From assembly GCA_905479905.1 (NCBI GenBank), contig CAJQOK010000405.1, forward strand, positions 1 to 5,601: DNA of 5,601 nucleotides, in the 5' to 3' direction. Under the pieces are notes generated by a model. The model did not search any database, had not been told where the DNA came from, and saw nothing but the letters and a program-made list of their open reading frames with translations. Of this stretch, positions 1-5,601 are shown piece after piece (the first letter of the stretch is position 1; each line of letters begins with the position of its first letter). The DNA is from an uncultured Aliterella sp. Lineage in GTDB: Bacteria; Cyanobacteriota; Cyanobacteriia; Cyanobacteriales; Chroococcidiopsidaceae. The position numbers and the translations under genes are program-made.

Positions 1-285
1 GAAGCTTTCCAAACCCGTCAAGAACAACGGCGACTAATTAACGTACTTACTAAAGTAGAAATCGAGCAAAAAGTTTTGCTTGGTAAAATTGACATGGGTG
101 GCGAGAATTTAAACCAAGAAGTAGACTCGCAAATCGCTGTAGGTAATGCGTTGCAGTCGTTTGAAGATGGATTGTACTTTGTTTTTGTTGACGATATTCA
201 ACAGCATAAATTAGATAGCCAAGTTATCGTTAACCCCGACAGTGAACTCTTGTTTTTGCGTTTAGTACCGCTTGTGGGAGGCTAA
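1..285 (+). CDS. 3' end of an unidentified gene; C-terminus resembles a ubiquitin/ThiS/MoaD-like beta-grasp tail ending in Gly-Gly
   Basis: The frame is open from the first base to a TAA at 283-285, giving 94 residues of a protein whose start lies outside the window. The in-frame TTG at 76 and ATG at 94 have no Shine-Dalgarno sequence, so I do not treat them as starts. The first ~20 residues are charged and helical-looking. The last ~60 read as a possible helix (around SQIAVGNALQSF), a strand (LYFVFVDD), and then NPDSELLFLRLVPLVGG at the exact C-terminus. This order and the final strand followed by Gly-Gly resemble ThiS/MoaD and ubiquitin C-termini; that is inference from pattern, not a confirmed family match. 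The terminal GG codons also form the ribosome binding site of the next gene, so the Gly-Gly could be incidental. The stop lies one base before the next ATG, which indicates an operon with likely translational coupling. Function unknown. Confidence 0.8.
   Translation, partial: EAFQTRQEQRRLINVLTKVEIEQKVLLGKIDMGGENLNQEVDSQIAVGNALQSFEDGLYFVFVDDIQQHKLDSQVIVNPDSELLFLRLVPLVGG
275..281 (+). promoter_or_regulatory. Ribosome binding site (TGGGAGG) of the large DUF4132 gene
   Basis: GGGAGG lies five bases before the ATG at 287 and overlaps the last two codons and stop of the upstream gene. It decides the start: the in-frame TTG at 272 lies before this site and would add five residues (MWEAK) without its own signal. 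The ATG at 287 is therefore preferred. Confidence 0.85.
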
Positions 286-286
286 A

Positions 287-3200
287 ATGTTAAATCCAGA
301 ATACGCCAAAGAACAATTACAAACTTTCCGTGTTTCCGATTGGCATGAAACTAGAGTTGCTAAAGCGGCTACATTATCACAAGCGTTAAAAGAAATAGTT
401 TTTGGTATATTAGAACGCGATAATTGTGGTCAGATTATTATTGAATATCATGCAAAATATGAAATACAAGATAAAGCCTTTAATCAACTTGATAGTTTGA
501 GTCTTGAAGCACGGGTGAAAATTTTTGAATTGCTGTTTCCGCAATTACATTCATACATAGAAGCAGCATGGCAATTGTTTTCATATTCGCCCTATCAAAT
601 AGGCTGGCAACGCAAATCATTTCGCGCACCCAATAAACCAGAAATTCATAATATAGCTCGTTGTCAATGGTTCAGTCAGTTATTTTCTAGTGTCGAAGGT
701 TACGATCAAGATATAACTTGGCTGGCTGCTTGGACTCCTTATTTAGGTTATACAAGCGATGCGTTAGGAATTTTATTTGCGGCGGCAATAAACAGTAATT
801 CTGAAGAAGGAAATAATGTTTTTGAGATACTCTTAGATTCTGCTAGAGGCGAACACGAAATAGGGGCGATGGGTCGCCATGTTACCCGCGCTTTATTAAT
901 CGCTAATCGTTCTGATGGCTGGGCTTTCATTGAAAACTTACTAATAGCCGCCCAGCGTCAAGAAGGACTAAGACAAACTATTTTAGAAACTATTGATGAG
1001 GCACATTTTGACGCTTTTTGCCGGATGTTGCGCTTATTAATAAAACAGGATTTAACTCGATTTAGTGCTACAGTTCGGGCGGTAGATGTTTGGTTTGGCT
1101 TTGGTTGGGAATCGGTTAATAATCGAACAGTTAAAGAGATTTTAGAACAAACTTTACTATTTTTAGAAAGCTCTGAAGCCCAAACCACAGCTTTAGAAAG
1201 TAACAATGCTCAAACGGTATACTTAGCATTGTGGACGATTGCTTTTAATGATGCAGTTTTATCTATTGCACCCGCTAGGAAATTACTACAAGATCCAATA
1301 GTCGAGCGGCGGTTTGTTGCTGCACATTTATTATCTCAACTGGGAATAGTTGAATCTCAAATTGCTTTATTACCAGCTTTAGATGATGAAGACTTAAGAG
1401 TAGCTGCTACGGCAATTAAAGTATTAAATGTAAGCACTATTCAAGAAACAGATTTATTTGAAAGATTAGAACGAATTATTCCTAATTTTCCTAGCAAAAC
1501 TAAGATTTTAGAGCCTTTAGTTTGGGATTGGATGACAATTTCTGTAGATAAAGAAAGTGTAGCATCGGCTTTAGTTTATAACTTGGGTACGCGATCGCCT
1601 AAAAGATTAATACCATACTTATCAATTTGCAGTGCAAGTGATCGCGCATCTATTGCTCGAAAATTAGCAATAATTCAACCTTGGGATGCAGAGATTAGGC
1701 AAACTTTGTTTTCGCTGATTGGTGATGCTAGTAGTTGGGTGCGATCGCAAGTTCTAGACTTTTTAGCTGATTGTACCATTGCACCCACCGAAGCAATAGA
1801 ACTTGAAAAGCTATTAACTCGCAAGTCTGGGGATTTACGGCGCGGATTATTGCAACTATTACTCAATCAATCAGATATAGATACGAAGTCTTCCGCAGAG
1901 CGATTACTCAATGCAACTTTATTGCAACGCCAAGCTGGATTAGAACTTTTGTGTCAAATGGTGACTCAAAATCGTCTAGTTACAGAATCTCGCACTCTAG
2001 CCCAAGATTATCAGTTGCAACGCCAAAAGCAAACAGATACCGAAAAACAACTTTTAGAGATAATATTGGCGGATAGTCAAGAAGTTTTAACCTTAGATAA
2101 TGCTTTGGGACTACTAGATCCAAGCAAACGTACCGCGCCAAAATTAATAGACGCTACACAACCCCGTTTATTTGCTACACCCCCCGCGCAAGCTTGTTTA
2201 GACGCATTAGACGATTTAATTCATACTCACCGCCAAACAGCAATTATTGTTGATACCTACCAAGGAAAAGAAGAAGAATTACTTGGAAATATCGATTATG
2301 GATTTCCTAACCCCGATTTTAATAAACCCTTAGAGGAAGATATAAATCGCTTACCACTGCCCGAAGTATGGGAAAATTGGTGGCAAGAAAACTTATCTCA
2401 ACTACAAGATGAGGGAAAGTTAGCACTACTCCAAATCCTAGCTTCTTTAGGTCAAGACAAATCAGATTTGAGCGATGAGTTGTGGTGTAAAAATGCTCAC
2501 CAGACTTTATTTATTGATACCGAAAAACTGCGATATTCAAATATCATTCAGTCTATTTGCTATTGGTTAATGCGATCGCATCCTTTACCAAATACAGCAG
2601 TAGATTTTCTTTTAGATGCAGTAACCACAAGCTTTAAACTCGTTCCTCATGAAGTATTGACACAAAATTTTCAATCTTCATGGGATGACTGGCGCTATGG
2701 AGATTCGTTACTAAGCTGGTTGAATATTACTAAATATCATCGTTCCTTATTTGCATCAGATTGGAGTAACGCACAGCAAACAAGGTTTTGGCAATTACTG
2801 CGCTGGCTAGATGAACCTGTACCGCAAGCACGACGCTATCGCCCGGCATTAGAAGATGTTTTAATTGCTTTTAGTATTGGTGCTGCAACAGAAGCAGATT
2901 TAATAGATCAAGTTTTAGGTTCAGGAATTAGTCATTTTAGAGATTTGGAACAAATTACTGGGAGAAAATTACCGCCTAAGTTAGCCCCATATCCAATTTT
3001 ATTAGAAATAGGCGATCGCATTCGTCAGCGTATTATCGAAATAGAACTCAAACGCGGCGAATTACCAACCGTTGCATCAGCGCCAGCTTTGGCATTGCGA
3101 AGTATCTCAGGGATAAGTAATCTTGTAAACTTGCTGCAAGCAGCGAGTAAAAATAAGTTAGTGCGGGGTTGGAGTTACGACACTAACGGAAAAGCTAGAG

Positions 3201-4831
3201 TTTTTAGTCATTTAATTCGCGTATCTTTCCCCAAGGATGGAGAAACGCCACAGGATTTTGCAACGCAGGTAAAAGCCGCAAAGATCGAACAGCAACAACT
3301 TATAGAAGTGGCTATTTATGCCCCACAATGGGCAAATTACGTCGAATCAGCTTTAAAATGGCGATCTTTTGCTCAAGCTGTGTGGTGGATTCATGCCCAC
3401 ACTAAAGATAATAACTGGCAAGTTGAACAAGAAATTAGAGAAACTTGGAACGCTCAAATTAGCGAACAAACTCCCCTAACAGGACAAGATTTATTAAACG
3501 GTGCGGTAGATATAGACTGGTTTACACGAGTTTATCAAGCATTGACCGAACGCTGGGAAGCCTTGGACAACGCTGCACAATACGCTTCTGGGGGAAGTGG
3601 ACACAAACGGGCGCAATTATTTGCCTATGCGATGTTGGGAAAAGTTGAAAAATCCGAATTAGTAAATCGAGTCACGCAAAAACGCAATCAAGATGCGCTA
3701 AGAGCATTAGGATTATTACCACTGGCAAAAGGCAAAAAACGCGATCTCGATTTATTAGAACGTTACCAAATTATTCAAGAATTTCTGCGAACTAGCCGCC
3801 AATTTGGTTCGCAAAAACAAGCAAGCGAAAAACTAGCAGTTAGCATAGCCTCAGAAAACTTAGCCCGTAATGCTGGTTATACAGACCCTATGCGCCTCCA
3901 ATGGGCGATGGAAGCCCAAGCCGTCGCCGATTTGGTCAAACAACCCCAAACAGTGACAATTGACGCTGTAGTAGTGGTTTTAGCTATTGAGAAAGGAGAA
4001 CCAAAAATAACAATAACCAATAACTTTAAACCTTTAAAAGCTATTCCCGCTAAGTACAAAAAAGATCCGCGCATCGTCCAATTGCAAGAACGCAAACAAG
4101 ATATTACTCGCCAAGCGGAGAGAATGCGGCTATCGCTAGAACAATCCATGTGTCGCGGCGATCGCTTTACGGCGGCCCAATTGCAGCAACTTTGCACTCA
4201 TCCAGTGTTAGCGCCAATGCTAGAAAAATTAGTATTTATTGGCGAAAATGCGATTGGCTATCTGGTAGAAAAAGGGCGATTTTTAAAGTCTTATGATCGC
4301 TCAATCACACCAACGGGTAATATTAATCTACGCATTGCTCACCCTTACGACTTATTAGGGACTAATTTATGGCATTTGTGGCAGCAAGAATGTTTTCAAA
4401 CCCAGCGCCAGCAGCCATTTAAGCAAGTATTTCGGGAATTGTATGTACTTACTACCACCGAAAGAAGCGATCGCACTGTTTCCCATCGTTACGCTGGACA
4501 CCAAGTTAATTCTAGACAGGCTTTGGCGCTATTAGGTCAAAGAGGTTGGATAAGTCAGCCAGAAGAAGGAATTAGACGCACCTTTCACGAACTCGATCTT
4601 TCCGTTTGGCTAACTTTTGTTAATGGCTATTTTACCCCCACCGAAGTTGAAGGCTTAACCCTCGAAGGCGTGGAGTTTACCAAACGCGGCGAGTGGAAAC
4701 CATTGGAACTTTCCCAAGTTTCGCCGCTAGTTTTTAGCGAAGTCATGCGCGACTTAGATTTAGTTGTCAGTGTGGCGCATCAAGGCGGAGTAGATCCAGA
4801 AGCTACCGCTTCTACTGTTGAAATGCGATAG
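287..4831 (+). CDS. Giant HEAT-repeat / DUF5724 / DUF4132 (YehI/MolR-like) protein, probably truncated by an in-frame TAG
   Basis: The product is 1514 aa with no signal peptide or membrane segment, so it is probably cytoplasmic. HEAT-like helical repeats are visible at about residues 326-381 (DPIVERRFVAAHLLSQLG, DEDLRVAATAIKVL) and 465-532 (SSWVRSQVLDFLAD). A charged stretch at ~570-600 is followed by GLLDPSKRTAP near 608, where I place the start of DUF5724-type sequence. Residues ~1159-1345 match DUF4132: RQFGSQKQASEKLA, ENLARNAGYTDPMRLQWAME, and a long helix before HPVLAPMLEKLVF. QPFKQVFRELY lies at 1376-1386, and the protein ends with HQGGVDPEATASTVEMR (1498-1514). Family names are from memory. 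E. coli YehI is a distant DUF4132 relative in a cluster with AAA+, vWA and SWIM proteins; no biochemical role is established, and I see no catalytic motif. HEAT repeats suggest a scaffold. The homologous sequence continues in the same frame after the TAG, so the C-terminal domain is cut. GC content rises from the N- to the C-terminal half. Confidence 0.9.
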   Translation: MLNPEYAKEQLQTFRVSDWHETRVAKAATLSQALKEIVFGILERDNCGQIIIEYHAKYEIQDKAFNQLDSLSLEARVKIFELLFPQLHSYIEAAWQLFSYSPYQIGWQRKSFRAPNKPEIHNIARCQWFSQLFSSVEGYDQDITWLAAWTPYLGYTSDALGILFAAAINSNSEEGNNVFEILLDSARGEHEIGAMGRHVTRALLIANRSDGWAFIENLLIAAQRQEGLRQTILETIDEAHFDAFCRMLRLLIKQDLTRFSATVRAVDVWFGFGWESVNNRTVKEILEQTLLFLESSEAQTTALESNNAQTVYLALWTIAFNDAVLSIAPARKLLQDPIVERRFVAAHLLSQLGIVESQIALLPALDDEDLRVAATAIKVLNVSTIQETDLFERLERIIPNFPSKTKILEPLVWDWMTISVDKESVASALVYNLGTRSPKRLIPYLSICSASDRASIARKLAIIQPWDAEIRQTLFSLIGDASSWVRSQVLDFLADCTIAPTEAIELEKLLTRKSGDLRRGLLQLLLNQSDIDTKSSAERLLNATLLQRQAGLELLCQMVTQNRLVTESRTLAQDYQLQRQKQTDTEKQLLEIILADSQEVLTLDNALGLLDPSKRTAPKLIDATQPRLFATPPAQACLDALDDLIHTHRQTAIIVDTYQGKEEELLGNIDYGFPNPDFNKPLEEDINRLPLPEVWENWWQENLSQLQDEGKLALLQILASLGQDKSDLSDELWCKNAHQTLFIDTEKLRYSNIIQSICYWLMRSHPLPNTAVDFLLDAVTTSFKLVPHEVLTQNFQSSWDDWRYGDSLLSWLNITKYHRSLFASDWSNAQQTRFWQLLRWLDEPVPQARRYRPALEDVLIAFSIGAATEADLIDQVLGSGISHFRDLEQITGRKLPPKLAPYPILLEIGDRIRQRIIEIELKRGELPTVASAPALALRSISGISNLVNLLQAASKNKLVRGWSYDTNGKARVFSHLIRVSFPKDGETPQDFATQVKAAKIEQQQLIEVAIYAPQWANYVESALKWRSFAQAVWWIHAHTKDNNWQVEQEIRETWNAQISEQTPLTGQDLLNGAVDIDWFTRVYQALTERWEALDNAAQYASGGSGHKRAQLFAYAMLGKVEKSELVNRVTQKRNQDALRALGLLPLAKGKKRDLDLLERYQIIQEFLRTSRQFGSQKQASEKLAVSIASENLARNAGYTDPMRLQWAMEAQAVADLVKQPQTVTIDAVVVVLAIEKGEPKITITNNFKPLKAIPAKYKKDPRIVQLQERKQDITRQAERMRLSLEQSMCRGDRFTAAQLQQLCTHPVLAPMLEKLVFIGENAIGYLVEKGRFLKSYDRSITPTGNINLRIAHPYDLLGTNLWHLWQQECFQTQRQQPFKQVFRELYVLTTTERSDRTVSHRYAGHQVNSRQALALLGQRGWISQPEEGIRRTFHELDLSVWLTFVNGYFTPTEVEGLTLEGVEFTKRGEWKPLELSQVSPLVFSEVMRDLDLVVSVAHQGGVDPEATASTVEMR
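4829..4831 (+). other. In-frame amber codon interrupting the C-terminal domain of the DUF4132-family gene
   Basis: The TAG follows ...STVEMR and is followed in the same frame by SLLRETCRLL and a further 101 open codons in total. As I recall them, homologues read through this point (STVEMR, one or two residues, then LLRET) with no break. A single-base change from CAG, AAG or GAG, among others, would produce it. The next bases are TCT, so the known viral readthrough context (UAG CAR YYA) is absent. The candidates are a nonsense mutation, a sequencing error or programmed readthrough, in that order of likelihood without further data. Confidence 0.75.
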
Positions 4832-4855
4832 TCTTTACTGCGGGAAACTTGCCGT

Positions 4856-5137
4856 TTGCTACAAATAAATAATGTAAAGATAGAAAACTCCCATGCTTTA
4901 ATAGAAGGTCATTTAGGTAGTTATTCCGTCCATCTTGGTAGCGCCGTAGTCCACCGTCAACCGGGAGGATCGTTATGTATTGTTCCCGTCCATTCCCAGC
5001 ATCGCGGACGCATATTTTTACCTTTTGCTGACAACGATCCCAAAACTGCGGAAGTGGTTTCTAAAGTGCTGTTACTAGCAAAAGATCGGGAAATTAAAGA
5101 TCCAACAATTTTAGAGCAGATTTTGGCACGGGGGTAG
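4856..5137 (+). CDS. Detached C-terminal segment of the DUF4132-family protein (same frame, downstream of the TAG)
   Basis: This 93-codon ORF begins at a TTG and ends at TAG 5135-5137. The family-like sequence starts eight codons earlier, at 4832 (SLLRETCR), directly after the amber codon, so it is best read as the end of the preceding gene. It contains LGSYSVHLGSAVVHRQPGG, IVPVHSQHRGRIFLPFADND and a helical end, TAEVVSKVLLLAKDREIKDP. I recall these as the conserved C-terminus of cyanobacterial and other YehI-like proteins (the DUF7737-type region, name from memory). The only possible start signal is a weak GGGAA at 4842-4846, nine bases before the TTG, so independent translation is doubtful but possible by reinitiation. 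The sequence is clean, with no further stop or frameshift, which argues for a recent break or for continued use. Only the TAG separates it from the upstream part; joined, the protein would be about 1616 aa. Confidence 0.7.
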   Translation: MLQINNVKIENSHALIEGHLGSYSVHLGSAVVHRQPGGSLCIVPVHSQHRGRIFLPFADNDPKTAEVVSKVLLLAKDREIKDPTILEQILARG

Positions 5138-5158
5138 AGACGTAGCGGTGCTACGTCT
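5138..5158 (+). terminator. Perfect 9-bp hairpin between convergent genes; possible terminator, resembles a dispersed cyanobacterial repeat
   Basis: AGACGTAGC (5138-5146) and GCTACGTCT (5150-5158) pair perfectly around a GGT loop. The plus-strand side is followed by TTAATTAATTTG and a later TTTT rather than a clean T-run, and the minus-strand side has no T-run, so termination would be weak. The element fills the 24-base gap between the stop at 5137 and the hfq stop at 5162-5164. Very similar palindromes (GAGACGTAGC...GCTACGTCTC) are, from memory, scattered through many cyanobacterial genomes. Here the left flank GTAGAGACGTAGC also supplies the TAG stop codon of the upstream frame. Confidence 0.6.
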
Positions 5159-5161
5159 TAA

Positions 5162-5377
5162 TTAATTTGTGGTTTTAATAAATGCGATCGCCTGTCGCCA
5201 AATAGTAATACTCTGTTCGCTGGTATCAACTAGACATACACAGGTTTGATCTTGCCACAGTAGCCTACCACTAAGTAAATCGCCACTGAGCAACTTTACT
5301 TCTACAGCTTTAGCTTCTTTGATCAGCATCTGTACTTGCTTTATGCTGGGTGAAGCTACATCAAAATCACTTTTCAT
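5162..5377 (-). CDS. hfq: Cyanobacterial-type Hfq (Sm-like RNA chaperone family)
   Basis: The product is 71 aa, close to the ~70 aa of Synechocystis Hfq (Ssr3341). Residues 11-22 form the N-terminal helix (SIKQVQMLIKEA). The Sm1 strand region is 25-51 (VEVKLLSGDLLSGRLLWQDQ, Gly32 and Asp43 conserved) and Sm2 is ~56-67 (SITIWRQAIAFI). At the Sm2 proximal-site position, E. coli YKHA is replaced by WRQA, as expected for the cyanobacterial branch. That branch is known to bind RNA poorly in vitro; in Synechocystis it acts with the pilus ATPase PilB1 in motility and natural transformation, and Anabaena hfq affects nitrogen fixation. A homohexameric ring is the family norm. The start is the ATG at 5377-5375: AGGA lies eight bases upstream, whereas the adjacent TTG at 5380 lies closer to the site. 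It is convergent with the DUF4132 unit and divergent from dapF. Confidence 0.93.
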   Translation of the reverse strand: MKSDFDVASPSIKQVQMLIKEAKAVEVKLLSGDLLSGRLLWQDQTCVCLVDTSEQSITIWRQAIAFIKTTN

Positions 5378-5385
5378 CAATTAAT

Positions 5386-5389
5386 TCCT
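5386..5389 (-). promoter_or_regulatory. Ribosome binding site (AGGA) of hfq
   Basis: Read on the minus strand, AGGA is followed by eight bases (ATTAATTG) and then the ATG at 5377. The spacing favours the ATG over the overlapping TTG at 5380 by a small margin. Confidence 0.65.
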
Positions 5390-5390
5390 A

Positions 5391-5450
5391 GCAAATACTG
5401 TAATTAGTTGGGTAAAAATAGAAAAATATCATTCAACTATAGTATTTTGC
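5391..5450. repeat. Long imperfect inverted repeat in the hfq-dapF divergent intergenic region
   Basis: The left arm is 5391-5410 (GCAAATACTGTAATTAGTTG). The reverse complement of the right arm, 5434-5450, is GCAAAATACTATAGTTG. Aligned, 15 bases match, with one mismatch, one single-base gap and one four-base gap. The 23-base centre (5411-5433) is very AT-rich. The arms could be two oppositely oriented copies of a regulatory box, mirrored divergent promoters, or a hairpin. No known regulator box was recognised. The whole intergenic stretch (5378-5477) is 100 bases. Confidence 0.55.
5438..5443 (+). promoter_or_regulatory. Candidate -10 element (TATAGT) for dapF
   Basis: TATAGT matches the sigma-70 type -10 consensus at five of six bases and would place a start near 5450, giving a ~28-base leader. 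No convincing TTGACA-like -35 is found at 16-18 bases upstream. It lies inside the right arm of the inverted repeat. The mirror position on the minus strand reads TACAGT (5402-5397), which would give hfq a leader of only about 13 bases. Confidence 0.35.
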
Positions 5451-5461
5451 TTGCTACTTTC

Positions 5462-5466
5462 GGGAG
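5462..5466 (+). promoter_or_regulatory. Possible ribosome binding site (GGGAG) of dapF
   Basis: GGGAG lies 11 bases before the GTG at 5478, slightly longer than ideal. It follows rather than precedes the alternative in-frame TTG at 5451, so it supports the GTG start. Confidence 0.5.
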
Positions 5467-5477
5467 AAATCAAAAAA

Positions 5478-5601
5478 GTGTCTATCGATTTTGTTAAATA
5501 TCAGGGATTAGGAAACGATTTTATCTTAATTGACAATCGCTCGTCATCAGAACTTACCGTTTCGCCAGAACAAGCAATTAAGTTATGCGATCGCCATTTC
5601 G
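5478..5601 (+). CDS. dapF: Diaminopimelate epimerase, N-terminal part (cut by window end)
   Basis: DapF interconverts LL- and meso-diaminopimelate in lysine and peptidoglycan synthesis, in the cytoplasm, without a cofactor, using two cysteines. Only 41 codons are present. Residues 5-19 ([15 protein letters not shown]) contain the family signature GLGNDF, whose Asn13 corresponds to the substrate-binding Asn11 of E. coli DapF. Residues 30-41 ([12 protein letters not shown]) match the segment that leads into the conserved GxGADG region. Both catalytic cysteines lie beyond the window; Cys37 here is not one of them. The GTG start places the protein four residues before the FxKY motif, as in other cyanobacterial DapF. 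An in-frame TTG at 5451 would add nine residues but lacks support. The gene is divergent from hfq. Confidence 0.94.
   Translation, partial: MSIDFVKYQGLGNDFILIDNRSSSELTVSPEQAIKLCDRHF

Larger units (their letters stand above)
1591..5594. repeat. Eight HIP1 octamers (GCGATCGC) across the window
   Basis: Exact copies lie at 1591-1598, 1741-1748, 2572-2579, 3012-3019, 4158-4165, 4467-4474, 5184-5191 and 5587-5594. Chance would give about 0.1 in this length. HIP1 is the highly iterated palindrome typical of many cyanobacterial genomes. Six copies are in the DUF4132 gene, one is in hfq and one in dapF; none lies in the first 1590 bases. Confidence 0.95.

Noticed and set aside
76..285. A separate 69-aa gene starting at TTG 76
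   Set aside because: The frame is open to the window edge and no ribosome binding site precedes 76 or the ATG at 94, so it is the end of a longer gene.
272..286. TTG at 272 as the start of the giant protein
   Set aside because: The Shine-Dalgarno GGGAGG lies after it and is correctly spaced for the ATG at 287.
748..1866. Three short minus-strand ORFs (748-930, 958-1206, 1675-1866)
   Set aside because: They are opposite a clearly coding frame, have low-complexity basic/serine-rich translations and no visible start signals; they are shadows.
3877..4197. Minus-strand ORF of 106 codons inside the giant gene
   Set aside because: It lies opposite the best-conserved DUF4132 stretch, has no recognisable domain, and the composition (many Cys, Ser, Trp) is typical of an antisense shadow.
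4829..4831. Genome-wide reassignment of TAG to an amino acid
   Set aside because: TAG also ends the same frame at 5135-5137 where the protein naturally finishes, and no such code is known in cyanobacteria.
4829..4840. Tobacco-mosaic-type readthrough signal after the TAG
   Set aside because: The codons after the stop are TCT TTA, which does not fit CAR YYA, and no obvious stable stem directly follows.
5442..5457. NtcA-like box GTA-N-TAC upstream of dapF
   Set aside because: The spacer is 10 bases rather than the required 8, and the position overlaps the expected transcript start.

Overview
The window comes from a cyanobacterium. The octamer GCGATCGC (HIP1) occurs eight times in 5.6 kb. The small ORF at 5162-5377 is a cyanobacterial-type Hfq, and it is divergent to the start of dapF, a pairing I recall from other cyanobacteria. 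Base composition is moderately AT-rich. I cannot place the genus.

Layout, left to right. (1) Positions 1-285 hold the 3' end of an unidentified plus-strand gene. Its last ~60 residues look like a beta-grasp (ubiquitin/ThiS/MoaD-like) tail ending in Gly-Gly. (2) One base later, behind a strong Shine-Dalgarno sequence, starts a very large gene (287-4831, 1514 aa). It encodes a HEAT-repeat / DUF5724 / DUF4132 protein, distantly related to E. coli YehI (MolR). (3) This gene stops at a TAG (4829-4831) in the middle of what reads as a conserved C-terminal domain. The same frame then continues without another stop for 101 codons to 5137, and the continuation looks like the missing end of the same protein. 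The gene is therefore probably split by an in-frame amber codon. (4) A perfect 9-bp hairpin (5138-5158) separates it from the convergent hfq gene (5162-5377, minus). (5) A ~100-bp divergent intergenic region carries a long imperfect inverted repeat. It is followed by the first 41 codons of dapF (diaminopimelate epimerase, plus strand), cut by the window edge.

The left part (1-5137) is one tightly packed plus-strand transcription unit of poorly characterised function. The right part (hfq, dapF) is ordinary cyanobacterial housekeeping DNA. The points most worth following up are the amber interruption, the Gly-Gly-ending neighbour, and the symmetric element between hfq and dapF. There is no sign of a CRISPR array, IS element, tRNA or rRNA.
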